Shown: positions 15,677-23,372 of the stretch, piece after piece
How positions within the stretch are numbered: position 1 is the stretch's first letter
Layout: every line of letters starts with the position of its first letter
Source: Roseibium aggregatum
Lineage (GTDB): Bacteria > Pseudomonadota > Alphaproteobacteria > Rhizobiales > Stappiaceae
Reading direction: 5' to 3'
Length of the DNA stretch: 64,000 bases
NCBI RefSeq assembly: GCF_014692675.1
Contig: NZ_JABFCZ010000019.1
Coordinates: 1 to 64,000 of the forward strand
Notes under the pieces: generated by a model
The model's input: the letters and a program-made list of their open reading frames with translations, nothing else
Told to the model about the DNA's origin: nothing
Databases searched by the model: none
Program-made: the position numbers and the translations under genes

Positions 15677-16591
15677 TCACGCCTGCGCCGGCCTTGTCTT
15701 GCACGGGCAGCGCCCCTCCAGCAGGTCGGCATCGGCCGCCAGGGCCGTCGCCATGAAGTCCAGAAACAGGCGGATGCGCGCGGTTTGGCGCAGATCCTCG
15801 TGAATCAGCAACCACAGGTCCAGCATGAAGTCCTCGGGCAGCGCGGCGGCGCGGATCAGGCTGGGGTCGCAATCGGCGATCACGCAAGGCAAGGCGGCAA
15901 GTCCGATCCCCGCCTTCGCACCGGCATGGGCGGCGATGATCGAGTTTGTCCGGTAAACCTGTCGCGCATCCGGCCACCAGCGGGCCAGGCGGCGGCTGAG
16001 CGGACCATGGGCCGAGCCGTAGCCGATCCAGTCGCCATCGGCCGGATCGTCCGCCCCCCGCGCATGAAGGCCCGCCGCACCATAGACAGCGAAGGCAAGC
16101 CGCCCGACACGCCGCCCGACCAGCGTTTCCTGCCCCGGATTGCCCAGCCGCAACGCGACATCGGCCTCACGCCGGGTCAGGTCCAGCACCGTATCCGCCA
16201 CCACCACCTCGATCTCGATCTCGGGCCATTCGGCGCGGAAGGCGGCGACGTGGCGGGGCAGCACACCCACCGCCAGCAGGTCGGTCGTGGTGATGCGGAT
16301 CGTCCCAGTGGGCCGCTGGTCCTGTCCGGTAACCTTCAGCCCCAGCGCGGTGATTTCTTCCTCGATGCGGATGACGGAATCGCGCATCTCCTTGCCCGCC
16401 TGGGTCAGAGCATAGCCGCCGGGCAGCCGGTCGAACAGCCGCACCCGCAACCGCGCCTCGAACGCGCCGATGCGGCGAAAGACGGTGGAATGGGTAACGC
16501 CAAGGCTGCGCGCCGCCCCTGAAAGCGACCCCGCCCGCGCCACGGCCAGAAACAACCGCAGATCGTCCCAATCCTGCGCCTGTGCATTCAT
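15677..16591 (-). CDS. LysR-family transcriptional regulator
   Basis: 304-residue regulator with the N-terminal winged HTH (LRLFLAVARAGSLSGAARSL; VTHSTVFRRIGAFEARL) and the substrate-binding domain (about 90-290). The start at 16591 is the standard LysR N-terminus; the open frame upstream overlaps the divergent HMA gene on the other strand. It is transcribed away from the HMA chaperone and ATPase genes, with a dyad in between, so it may regulate them. This is unusual, since such pumps are more often controlled by MerR or ArsR proteins. Ligand unknown. Confidence 0.9.
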   Translation of the reverse strand: MNAQAQDWDDLRLFLAVARAGSLSGAARSLGVTHSTVFRRIGAFEARLRVRLFDRLPGGYALTQAGKEMRDSVIRIEEEITALGLKVTGQDQRPTGTIRITTTDLLAVGVLPRHVAAFRAEWPEIEIEVVVADTVLDLTRREADVALRLGNPGQETLVGRRVGRLAFAVYGAAGLHARGADDPADGDWIGYGSAHGPLSRRLARWWPDARQVYRTNSIIAAHAGAKAGIGLAALPCVIADCDPSLIRAAALPEDFMLDLWLLIHEDLRQTARIRLFLDFMATALAADADLLEGRCPCKTRPAQA

Positions 16592-16643
16592 GCAATGATC
16601 CCTTGTCGAAATTGCCACTCCTGATCCTGAAAGGACAGCATAT

Positions 16644-16657
16644 CTTGAGTTCACAAG
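16644..16657. promoter_or_regulatory. Dyad CTTG-N6-CAAG in the LysR/HMA divergent region
   Basis: CTTGAGTTCACAAG fits the T-N11-A palindrome typical of LysR-type regulators. It lies 53 bases upstream of the LysR start and 43 upstream of the HMA start, placed to affect both genes. Confidence 0.45.
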
Positions 16658-16699
16658 CAATGACCGCCCCACCGGGCGGCGACATGAAAGGAACCAGCC

Positions 16700-16918
16700 A
16701 TGACCAAGACCATCCTGCGCAGCGACGAATTTTCCTGCCCCTCCTGCGTCACCAAGATCGAGAAGGCGCTGGCGGCAACTCCCGGCGTGACCGCCGCCAA
16801 GGTGCATTTCAACACCGGCCGCATCGAGGTCGAGCATGACCCCGCATCCGCCCCGGTCGAGGCCCTTGTCTCGGTGGTGAAATCCACCGGCTACGAGGCC
16901 CGCCCCGCCGCATTCTGA
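16700..16918 (+). CDS. HMA-domain metallochaperone (CopZ-like)
   Basis: 72-residue cytosolic heavy-metal-associated protein, one ferredoxin-like fold. The metal site is FSCPSCVTKIEKAL, with Cys13 and Cys16 (CPSC rather than the more usual CxHC/CAAC of copper chaperones). Glycine and hydrophobic positions of the fold are kept (TPGVTAAKVHFNTGRIEVEH; STGYEA). GGAACC precedes the ATG. It lies 64 bases upstream of an ATPase gene that lacks its own HMA domain, so the small protein probably delivers metal to it in trans. Zn, Cd or Cu possible. Confidence 0.9.
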   Translation: MTKTILRSDEFSCPSCVTKIEKALAATPGVTAAKVHFNTGRIEVEHDPASAPVEALVSVVKSTGYEARPAAF

Positions 16919-16931
16919 CCCATCCCTTCCA

Positions 16932-16961
16932 GCCCGGCCGTGCCTGCCCGCGCGGCCGGGC
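16932..16961 (+). terminator. GC hairpin between the HMA gene and the ATPase gene
   Basis: GCCCGGCCG (16932-16940) pairs with CGGCCGGGC (16953-16961) around 12 bases. No T-run follows, so it may act as an attenuator or mRNA stabiliser that lets the small chaperone be made in excess of the pump. Confidence 0.4.
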
Positions 16962-16982
16962 CTTCACATCACGAGGCCCCGC

Positions 16983-18902
16983 ATGTTGACCCCTATCCTG
17001 ACAATTCTTCACCAGTCGGCCAGCCGCAGGAAGTGGCTGACCATCATCAGCGGCAGCCTGATCGTGCTGGGCCTGATCGCCCTTTACGGGTTCGGCCTGC
17101 GCGGGCTCTGGGCGGCATCTATGCTGGCGGCGGCCTTTATCGCCGGCTCTGACATCGCCTGGCGGGCGTTCCACGCGCTGCGAATTCGCCATTTCTCGAT
17201 CGAGTTGCTGGTGACCGTTGCGGCTATTGGCGCGCTGTTCATCGGCGAATATTGGGAATCGGCCGCCGTTACTTTCCTGTTCAGCTTCGGCGCCTGGCTT
17301 GAAGCCCGCACCCTGCGCCAGACCCGTGGCGCGCTGGCCGATCTGCTGAAGGCCGCGCCCGAGGTCGCCACCGTGATCCGCGACGGCCAGCCGGTCGAGA
17401 TTGCCGCCAGTGCCGTCCAGCCGAATGAGGTCGTGCTCGTGCGCGCCGGAAACCGCATCCCCGTCGATGGCGAGGTGATCGACGGTAACGCCGCCGTGTC
17501 CGAGGCCGCCATCACCGGCGAGCCGATCCCGGCCGAGAAAGCCCCCGGCTCCCACGTCCATGCCGGCACCATCGCGGAAAATGGCGTGCTGCGCATCCGC
17601 GCCACCGGCATCGGCGCCGATACCACGCTGGCCCGGATCATCCGCCGCGTCGAAGAGGCGCAGGAGGAACGCGCCCCCAGCCAGCGCATGATCGAGCGTT
17701 TCGCCCAATGGTATACGCCCGGCATCATGGTGCTGGCGCTGGGTGCCTGGGCGGTGACGCAGGATATTCGCCTCGCGCTGACCCTTCTGGTGGTGGCCTG
17801 TCCGGGCGCCCTGGTGATCTCGACGCCGGTCTCCATCGTCGCCGGCATCGGGCGGGCGGCGCGCTCGGGCATCCTCATCAAGGGCGGGCAGCATCTGGAA
17901 AGCGCCGGCCGCATCGACATGCTGGCGCTGGACAAGACCGGCACCCTGACCGAGGGCCGCCCCAGCCTGGTCGAGATCGTGCCTCTTGGCGGCATCGATC
18001 GTGCCGAATTGCTGCACTGGACGGCGATCGCCGAATCCGGCTCGGACCACCCGCTGGGCCGCCCGATTATCGAGGCCGGCCGTGCCGAGGGCGAGATTCC
18101 CGCGCCCGAGACGGTCGAGGAAGTGGCTGGCATGGGTCTGGTGGTCCACCACGACGGGCGGCAGGTCGCGGCCGGCAACCGGCGGCTGTTCGACCGGCTG
18201 GGCATCGGTTTCGACGCCGAGGCCGAGGCCGCGCTGGCCGGGGTTCTGGGCCGCGGGCGCACGCCGATCATCGTGGCGCTGGACGGGCGCATCGCGGGCA
18301 TCTTCGGGCTGTCCGACCAGCCCCGGCTTTCGGCCCAAAGCGCCATCGCCCGGCTGCGCGATATCGGGGTGGGGCGCATCGCCATGCTGACCGGCGACCA
18401 GCCGCAGGCCGCCCACGCCATCGCCGCCGAAATCGGCATCGACGAGGTTCATGCCGGGCTGCTGCCCGAGGACAAGCTGGAGTTGATCCGCCACTTTCAG
18501 GCCGAGGGCCGCCATGTCGCCATGATCGGCGACGGCATCAACGACGCCCCGGCGCTGGCTGCCGCCGACACCAGCATCGCCATGGGGGCCGTGGGCTCGG
18601 ACGTGGCGATCGAGACCGCCGACATTGCGCTGATGGCCGACGATCTGGAGAAACTGCCCGAGGCCATGGCGATTTCCCGCGCGACGCTGCGCAATATGCG
18701 CCAGAACTTGGCCATCGCGCTGCTGACTGTGGCCGGGCTGCTGGCGGGCGTGTTCAACGGCGATGTGCATATGGCCGAGGGCATGCTGATCCATCAGCTT
18801 TCGGTACTGGTGGTGATCGCCAACGCCATGCGCCTGCTGCGCGTCCCGCGCGGTCCCGGCGGACGCCGGCCTGCGCAGGCAGCGGTGCCCGCGACCGCCT
18901 AG
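16983..18902 (+). CDS. P1B-type heavy-metal ATPase with CPG membrane motif
   Basis: 639-residue metal pump. Catalytic motifs: actuator TGEP (178-181; Pro where most have Ser), phosphorylated Asp317 in DKTGTLTEG, His-Pro in SDHPLGRP, and GDGINDAPALAAADTS. The membrane site is ACPGALVIS with Cys273-Pro-Gly275, so the second cysteine of the usual CPC is glycine. No N-terminal metal domain is present; the HMA protein just upstream probably supplies it in trans. About eight membrane helices. The altered motif means the metal cannot be read from sequence alone; Cd/Zn or a related soft metal is a guess. A T-tailed hairpin follows the stop. Confidence 0.9.
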   Translation: MLTPILTILHQSASRRKWLTIISGSLIVLGLIALYGFGLRGLWAASMLAAAFIAGSDIAWRAFHALRIRHFSIELLVTVAAIGALFIGEYWESAAVTFLFSFGAWLEARTLRQTRGALADLLKAAPEVATVIRDGQPVEIAASAVQPNEVVLVRAGNRIPVDGEVIDGNAAVSEAAITGEPIPAEKAPGSHVHAGTIAENGVLRIRATGIGADTTLARIIRRVEEAQEERAPSQRMIERFAQWYTPGIMVLALGAWAVTQDIRLALTLLVVACPGALVISTPVSIVAGIGRAARSGILIKGGQHLESAGRIDMLALDKTGTLTEGRPSLVEIVPLGGIDRAELLHWTAIAESGSDHPLGRPIIEAGRAEGEIPAPETVEEVAGMGLVVHHDGRQVAAGNRRLFDRLGIGFDAEAEAALAGVLGRGRTPIIVALDGRIAGIFGLSDQPRLSAQSAIARLRDIGVGRIAMLTGDQPQAAHAIAAEIGIDEVHAGLLPEDKLELIRHFQAEGRHVAMIGDGINDAPALAAADTSIAMGAVGSDVAIETADIALMADDLEKLPEAMAISRATLRNMRQNLAIALLTVAGLLAGVFNGDVHMAEGMLIHQLSVLVVIANAMRLLRVPRGPGGRRPAQAAVPATA

Positions 18903-18926
18903 GCGCTTGTGCCTCATCGACAATTC

Positions 18927-18957
18927 CGCTCCCGTGTCCATGGCGCGGGGGCGTTTT
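18927..18957 (+). terminator. Rho-independent terminator after the CPG ATPase gene
   Basis: CGCTCCCG (18927-18934) pairs with CGGGGGCG (18946-18953), allowing one G-U, and is followed by TTTT. Confidence 0.5.
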
Positions 18958-18970
18958 CATGGGGGATGAC

Positions 18971-19621
18971 ATGACCGATAGCAATGATGTTCGGGACATC
19001 CGCGAGGTTCTGGATTTCTGGTTCCCCGAGGGCCGCGCGCTGGACATCGACCCCGACCGCCATGCCAAGCTGTGGCGCTGGCGGATGCATGGCGGCGCGG
19101 ACGGTGAGATTGCGGCGCGGTTCGGCCCGCTGACCGAACGCGGCGCGGCGGGGGCGCTGGATCATTGGGCGGCAACGCCCGGGGGCAGGCTGGCGCTGAT
19201 CGTGGTGCTGGACCAGTTCCCGCGCTCGCTGTGGCGGGGCAGCGCGCTTGCATATGCGCAAGACCCGGCAGCACTGGCGCAGGCGCTGGCGGGGCTGGAA
19301 AACGGAGACTGGGCGGCACTTGGCCTGCCGTGGTTCCAGATCGCCTTCACCCAGCCTCTGGGCCATGCCGAGGGGCCGGACCATCTGGCCCGGATCGACC
19401 GGCTGATTGCCCTGCGGCGCGACATTGCCGCCCGCGGGCCGTCGGCCTTGCGCCCGCTCTATGCCTCGCTGGTCGATCAGGCCGGCAAGGTGCGCCGCGT
19501 CATCGCCAGCTTTGGCCGCCACCCGCATCGCAACGCCACCCTTGGCCGCAACTCGACGCCCGAGGAGGAGGCGTATCTGCAAAGGGGCGATTTCCCCCAT
19601 CTGCGCGCCTTTCGGGACTAA
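18971..19621 (+). CDS. DUF924 family protein
   Basis: 216-residue soluble protein of the DUF924 family (VLDFWFPEG; LALIVVLDQFPRSLWRGSALAY; LPWFQIAFTQPLGHAE; FGRHPHRNATLGRNSTPEEE). The fold is alpha-helical, TPR-like, and the function is unknown. An in-frame ATG lies at 18959, but GGGGG sits at proper spacing before the ATG at 18971. It ends 11 bases from the convergent SPC ATPase gene. Nothing in it suggests metal transport; it may be an independent passenger. Confidence 0.88.
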   Translation: MTDSNDVRDIREVLDFWFPEGRALDIDPDRHAKLWRWRMHGGADGEIAARFGPLTERGAAGALDHWAATPGGRLALIVVLDQFPRSLWRGSALAYAQDPAALAQALAGLENGDWAALGLPWFQIAFTQPLGHAEGPDHLARIDRLIALRRDIAARGPSALRPLYASLVDQAGKVRRVIASFGRHPHRNATLGRNSTPEEEAYLQRGDFPHLRAFRD

Positions 19622-19632
19622 TGCCCCGCCGG

Positions 19633-21573
19633 TCAGGCCGGCAGCGCCGCGCCCGGCAATGCCTGTCCGCCCGCCGGTGCCTTGGGCCGGCGGATCGGGT
19701 CCGACAGCAGCCGCAGCCCGTTCAGCACCACCAGCACCGTGCCGCCTTCATGGCCGATCACCACCAGCGGCAAGGGCAGGTCGAAGAACAGCCCGCCGAT
19801 GACCAGAACCACCATGGCGCCGATGGCAAAGGTCAGGTTCTGCCGGATCACCCTTGAGGTTCGGCGCGACAGGCGCTGCGCATCGGCCAGCCGCTCCATA
19901 TCCTCGGAGAGCAGCGCCACATCGGCGGCCTGAAGCGCCACCTCGGACCCCGCCGCGCCCATGGCGATGCCGATATCGGCGCGGGCCAGCGCCGCGGCGT
20001 CGTTCACCCCGTCGCCGACAAAGGCGACCTTGCCGCTGTCGGTCAGCGCACCGACCGCGCGAACCTTGTCCTCGGGCAGCATTTCGGCGTGGATCTCGTC
20101 GGGGGCAAGGCCAAGCTGCGTGCCGATGCGCAGTGCGACCGGGCGGCGGTCGCCGGTCATCATCACGATGCGGCGCACGCCCCCCTTGCGTAAAGCCGCC
20201 AGCGCCGGGGCCGAACTGCCGCGCGGCGCATCGGCGACGGTGACCGCGCCCAGCACCTGCGCGCCACGGCCCAGATATACCACGGTGTCCGCGCCTTCGG
20301 CCAAGGATTGCAGGGCGGGGTGATCCAGCGGGGCGCCCATCGCCTGCGCAAGATAGGGGTTGCCGGCCCAGACCGGGCCAGAGGCATCGCGGCCTTCGAT
20401 GCCGATGCCGGGCCTTGCGTTCACATCCGTCACCGCGACCGGCTGCAAGTCGCGGGCCAGGGCCTCGCGGTGGATGGCGGCGGCGATGTGGTGTTCGGAA
20501 TGCGCCTCCAGCCCGGAAAGCAGCGACAGGAAGCCGGCCTGATCGCCGTCCAGCGCGACCAGCCGCGTCACCGCAGCGCGGCCGGTGGTCAGGGTGCCGG
20601 TCTTGTCGAAGGCGAAGATATCGACCTCGGCCAGCGTCTCCAGCGCGCCGCCGCCCTTGAACAGAACACCGCCCCGCGCCGCCGCCGACAGCGCCGACAG
20701 GATGGCGGCGGGAACCGAGATGACGATGGCGCAGGGGCTGGCCGCGACCAGCAATGTCGCAGCCCGGTAAAGCGCCTGTTCCCAGTCGTGTCCCAGGAAA
20801 TAGAAGGCGGCGAAGGCGAGCATCGCGCCCGCCATGACGGCGACCGTGTAGCGTTGCCCGAACCATTCGCTGAACCGCTCGGACGGGGCGCGGGCGGCCT
20901 GCGCCTCGGTCACCAGCCGGATCATGCGGGCGATGGTGCTGTCGCTGACGCTACGCGTGACCTCGACATCCAGCACGCCATCCAGATTGATCGTGGCCTC
21001 GAACACTTGCGCGCCGGCCTCTTTCGACACGGGCATGGATTCGCCGGTGATATTGGCCTCGTCGATGCCACCGCGCCCGGTGACGACCACGCCATCGCTG
21101 GGCACCCGCGCACCGGGGCGCAGCACCACCACATCGCCGACGGCCAGCACCTCGGCGGGCACCTCCTCGACGGTGCCGTTGGCGGTCTTGCGCAAGGCGG
21201 TCTCGGGGCGCAGCGCCATCAGCGCCTCGATGGCGCGGCGCGCCCGGCCAAGCGCGCGCTCCTCCAGCGTGGTCGAGATGCTGAACAGCGTCAGCAGCAC
21301 CGCGCCCTCGAACGGGGCACCGACGATTGCGGCGGCAATGGCGGCGGCGATCATCAGCAGGTCGATGTCCAGCACCCGCTCGCGCCACAGGGTCGAAAGC
21401 GCGCGCCAGCCGGTCGGCAGGCCACCAGCCAGATAGGCAAGCACCAGACCCGGAAGCTCGATGGGTGCCCATGCCTCGCCCGGCAGCCACCGCCCGGCAG
21501 CCGCCATTGCGAGGCCCAGCACGGTGGCCAGCGAAAGGGCCATGGACAGGTCGATGGAAGAGGATTTGGTCAT
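19633..21573 (-). CDS. P1B-4-like heavy-metal ATPase with SPC motif
   Basis: 646-residue pump. Motifs: TGES (186-189), Asp323 in DKTGTLTTG, and GDGVNDAAALARADIG. The membrane metal site is ASPCAIVIS, Ser279-Pro-Cys281, the hallmark of P1B-4 (CoaT/CtpD-type) ATPases moving Co2+, Zn2+ or Fe2+. The N-terminus is short, with no metal-binding domain, as is normal for this group. The nucleotide-site dipeptide reads SEHHIAAAI where many P1B pumps have SEHP. I start at 21573 (MTKSSSIDL); the frame is open upstream into low-complexity sequence. A strong hairpin lies just upstream, separating it from the next gene in the train. Confidence 0.9.
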   Translation of the reverse strand: MTKSSSIDLSMALSLATVLGLAMAAAGRWLPGEAWAPIELPGLVLAYLAGGLPTGWRALSTLWRERVLDIDLLMIAAAIAAAIVGAPFEGAVLLTLFSISTTLEERALGRARRAIEALMALRPETALRKTANGTVEEVPAEVLAVGDVVVLRPGARVPSDGVVVTGRGGIDEANITGESMPVSKEAGAQVFEATINLDGVLDVEVTRSVSDSTIARMIRLVTEAQAARAPSERFSEWFGQRYTVAVMAGAMLAFAAFYFLGHDWEQALYRAATLLVAASPCAIVISVPAAILSALSAAARGGVLFKGGGALETLAEVDIFAFDKTGTLTTGRAAVTRLVALDGDQAGFLSLLSGLEAHSEHHIAAAIHREALARDLQPVAVTDVNARPGIGIEGRDASGPVWAGNPYLAQAMGAPLDHPALQSLAEGADTVVYLGRGAQVLGAVTVADAPRGSSAPALAALRKGGVRRIVMMTGDRRPVALRIGTQLGLAPDEIHAEMLPEDKVRAVGALTDSGKVAFVGDGVNDAAALARADIGIAMGAAGSEVALQAADVALLSEDMERLADAQRLSRRTSRVIRQNLTFAIGAMVVLVIGGLFFDLPLPLVVIGHEGGTVLVVLNGLRLLSDPIRRPKAPAGGQALPGAALPA

Positions 21574-21592
21574 GTCAGGGTCCTGGCTGGCA

Positions 21593-21617
21593 CGACTGCG
21601 GCATGGGGCCGCAGTCG
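21593..21617 (-). terminator. 10-bp perfect hairpin between two minus-strand genes
   Basis: CGACTGCGGC (21593-21602) pairs with GCCGCAGTCG (21608-21617) around ATGGG. It sits between the small membrane protein gene (stop at 21644) and the SPC ATPase start (21573). With no T-run on the minus strand, it could be a terminator or a 5'-leader structure of the pump mRNA. Confidence 0.45.
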
Positions 21618-21643
21618 CTGGCTGGCTTGGGTTTATGCCTTGA

Positions 21644-22021
21644 TCAGTGGGTGCGGCGGCCGCGAAAGGCAAGTGCGGCAATCGTGATCCAGATGCTGCT
21701 GCGCAGGATCATCGCGCCCATGGTGCGCGCCTCCCATGCGCCCCCCGAGACCACATGCCACAGAAAGGCGGTAAAGACCGCCACTGTCGCCAGCGCGATG
21801 CCCAGCGACAGCATCGGTGCCCAGCCCGCGCCGCGCCACAGGCCGATTCCAGCCAGAACATAGGCGAACCCGGCAAGGAAGTTGAACCACAGAACGAAGG
21901 GCACCGCTGCACCCATATCGACGCCGCCGAACAGCGCCCTGCCGCCCGAAACGATGGTCAGGAGGCCAAAGACCGTCGCCACGGCGGCGGTAATGGTCAG
22001 GGTGCGCGATCTTGTCGTCAT
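21644..22021 (-). CDS. Small four-helix membrane protein, unknown function
   Basis: 125-residue integral membrane protein with four hydrophobic segments (LTITAAVATVFGLLTIVSG; FVLWFNFLAGFAYVLAGIGL; MLSLGIALATVAVFTAFLWH; ILRSSIWITIAALAF). AGGAAGA precedes the ATG at 22021. A single His (LWHVVSGG) and several Trp are present. I do not recognise a named family. It lies 89 bases after the cytochrome b561-like gene, and both appear to be read with the metal ATPase downstream. Confidence 0.7.
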   Translation of the reverse strand: MTTRSRTLTITAAVATVFGLLTIVSGGRALFGGVDMGAAVPFVLWFNFLAGFAYVLAGIGLWRGAGWAPMLSLGIALATVAVFTAFLWHVVSGGAWEARTMGAMILRSSIWITIAALAFRGRRTH

Positions 22022-22110
22022 GTCTTCCTCCGGGGTTTGGGGATCGGCCGGGTGGGTGTGACCCGGCCCGCCATGGGTCATGGGGTGCGATACGCGGAAC
22101 GGACCGCGCC

Positions 22111-22593
22111 TCAGGGCCGGCCAAGCATGCGCCGCAGCACATCGGTCTTGAGCCAGAAATGATGGTAAAGCGCCGCGAGGATATGCAGGATGACCAGCGG
22201 AACCAGGACCAACCGCGCGATGGAATGGGCATCGCCGATTGCCTCGATGCCGGTCATCCAGGCGGCCGCGCCGGAAAGCACCATCAGGATCAGCAGGAGG
22301 TTGAGGGCCGCATGCGTGCCCGTTGCCAGAGCCTTCAGGGCCGGGTGCTCGCCTTCCGGCAGGCCCGGAACGCCGCGCCGACGGCGCAGCACCAGCCGCC
22401 ACAGGACGAGAACCAGGATCAGCGCGCCGGCAACGGCATGGGGATTGATCGTCGGCTGGTTCGGCAGCGTGCCGTCCATCCGCCCGTCCCATGCCCCGAC
22501 GATGCCGTCATGCATGAAGATCTGGAAAAAGACGAGGGTTGCAATGACCCAATGCAGGATGATCTGGGGTCTGGAATAGGATGTCGGTTGCAT
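22111..22593 (-). CDS. Cytochrome b561-like protein
   Basis: 160-residue four-helix membrane cytochrome. Histidines fit two heme b ligand pairs: IILHWVIA (14), NPHAVAG (about 52), THAALNLL (about 94) and LHILAALYHHFW (about 142-149). It belongs to the bacterial cytochrome b561/NiCoT-hydrogenase-type b family and would carry electrons between quinol and a periplasmic partner, or detoxify superoxide as E. coli CybB does. The ending FWLKTDVLRRML is typical. The partner is not identified; neighbours are an ABC exporter and a metal ATPase. Confidence 0.85.
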   Translation of the reverse strand: MQPTSYSRPQIILHWVIATLVFFQIFMHDGIVGAWDGRMDGTLPNQPTINPHAVAGALILVLVLWRLVLRRRRGVPGLPEGEHPALKALATGTHAALNLLLILMVLSGAAAWMTGIEAIGDAHSIARLVLVPLVILHILAALYHHFWLKTDVLRRMLGRP

Positions 22594-22678
22594 CTTGGTT
22601 GTGCCTTTTCAAGGACGGGTGAAGTTGCAGGATCGGGGTGCAGGGTCTTGTGGTCATGTCTGCCTCCCCGCAAGCCCG

Positions 22679-23371
22679 TCACGCGCTGACCAGATGGCCG
22701 TCGCGCAGGTGGATCAGGCGGTCGAAGCGGTCGAAGATCTTTTCGTCATGGGTGACGGTGACGATGCAGGCCTCCTGCTCGACGGCCAGTCGGCGCATGA
22801 GGTCCATCACCAGCCCGGCGCGCGCGCCGTCCAGCGCGGCAGTGGGCTCGTCGGCAAGGATGATGCGGGGGCGGTTGGCCAGCGCGCGGGCAATCGCCAC
22901 GCGCTGCGCCTCGCCCCCCGACAGCAGCGCGGGCTTGACCATCGCGCGATGGCCGACCTCCAGATAATCCAGCAATTCACGCGCCCGTGCCCGGCCTTCG
23001 TCAGGGGGCCAGCCGGCAAGGTCCAGCACCACCGAGACGTTTTCCTGCGCGGTCAGGAAGGGCAGCAGGTTATGCGACTGGAAGATGAAGCCGATCTTGT
23101 CCAGCCGCAGCCGGCGCAGATCACGCCGCAGCCATTTGCCGTCGAACACCGGCTCGCCATCCAGCACCACGCGGCCCGCCGAGGGGGCAAGGATGCAGCC
23201 GATGACGTTGAGCAGCGTCGTCTTGCCCGACCCCGATGGCCCCAGCAGGGCGATCACCTCGCCGGCGCGCACCGTCAGATCGACCGCGCGCAGGGCATCG
23301 ACGCGGGTTTCGCCCTCGCCGAAATGCTTGGCCACGCCTGTGACTTCGATCAGGGTGTCGCCAAGCGCCAT
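22679..23371 (-). CDS. ABC exporter ATP-binding protein (MacB/DevA type)
   Basis: 230-residue ATPase of the LolD/MacB/DevA class: Walker A GPSGSGKTT, Q loop FIFQSHNLLPFL, signature LSGGEAQRVAIARAL, Walker B IILADEPTAALD, H loop VTVTHD. It begins two bases after the permease stop codon. With the permease and membrane-fusion protein it should form a tripartite pump, but no outer-membrane TolC-like gene is in the window. Substrate unknown. Confidence 0.93.
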   Translation of the reverse strand: MALGDTLIEVTGVAKHFGEGETRVDALRAVDLTVRAGEVIALLGPSGSGKTTLLNVIGCILAPSAGRVVLDGEPVFDGKWLRRDLRRLRLDKIGFIFQSHNLLPFLTAQENVSVVLDLAGWPPDEGRARARELLDYLEVGHRAMVKPALLSGGEAQRVAIARALANRPRIILADEPTAALDGARAGLVMDLMRRLAVEQEACIVTVTHDEKIFDRFDRLIHLRDGHLVSA

Positions 23372-23372
23372 C

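Noticed and set aside
16809-18941. 710-codon open frame opposite the CPG ATPase gene
   Set aside because: Antisense shadow; low-complexity Gly/His/Gln-rich translation.
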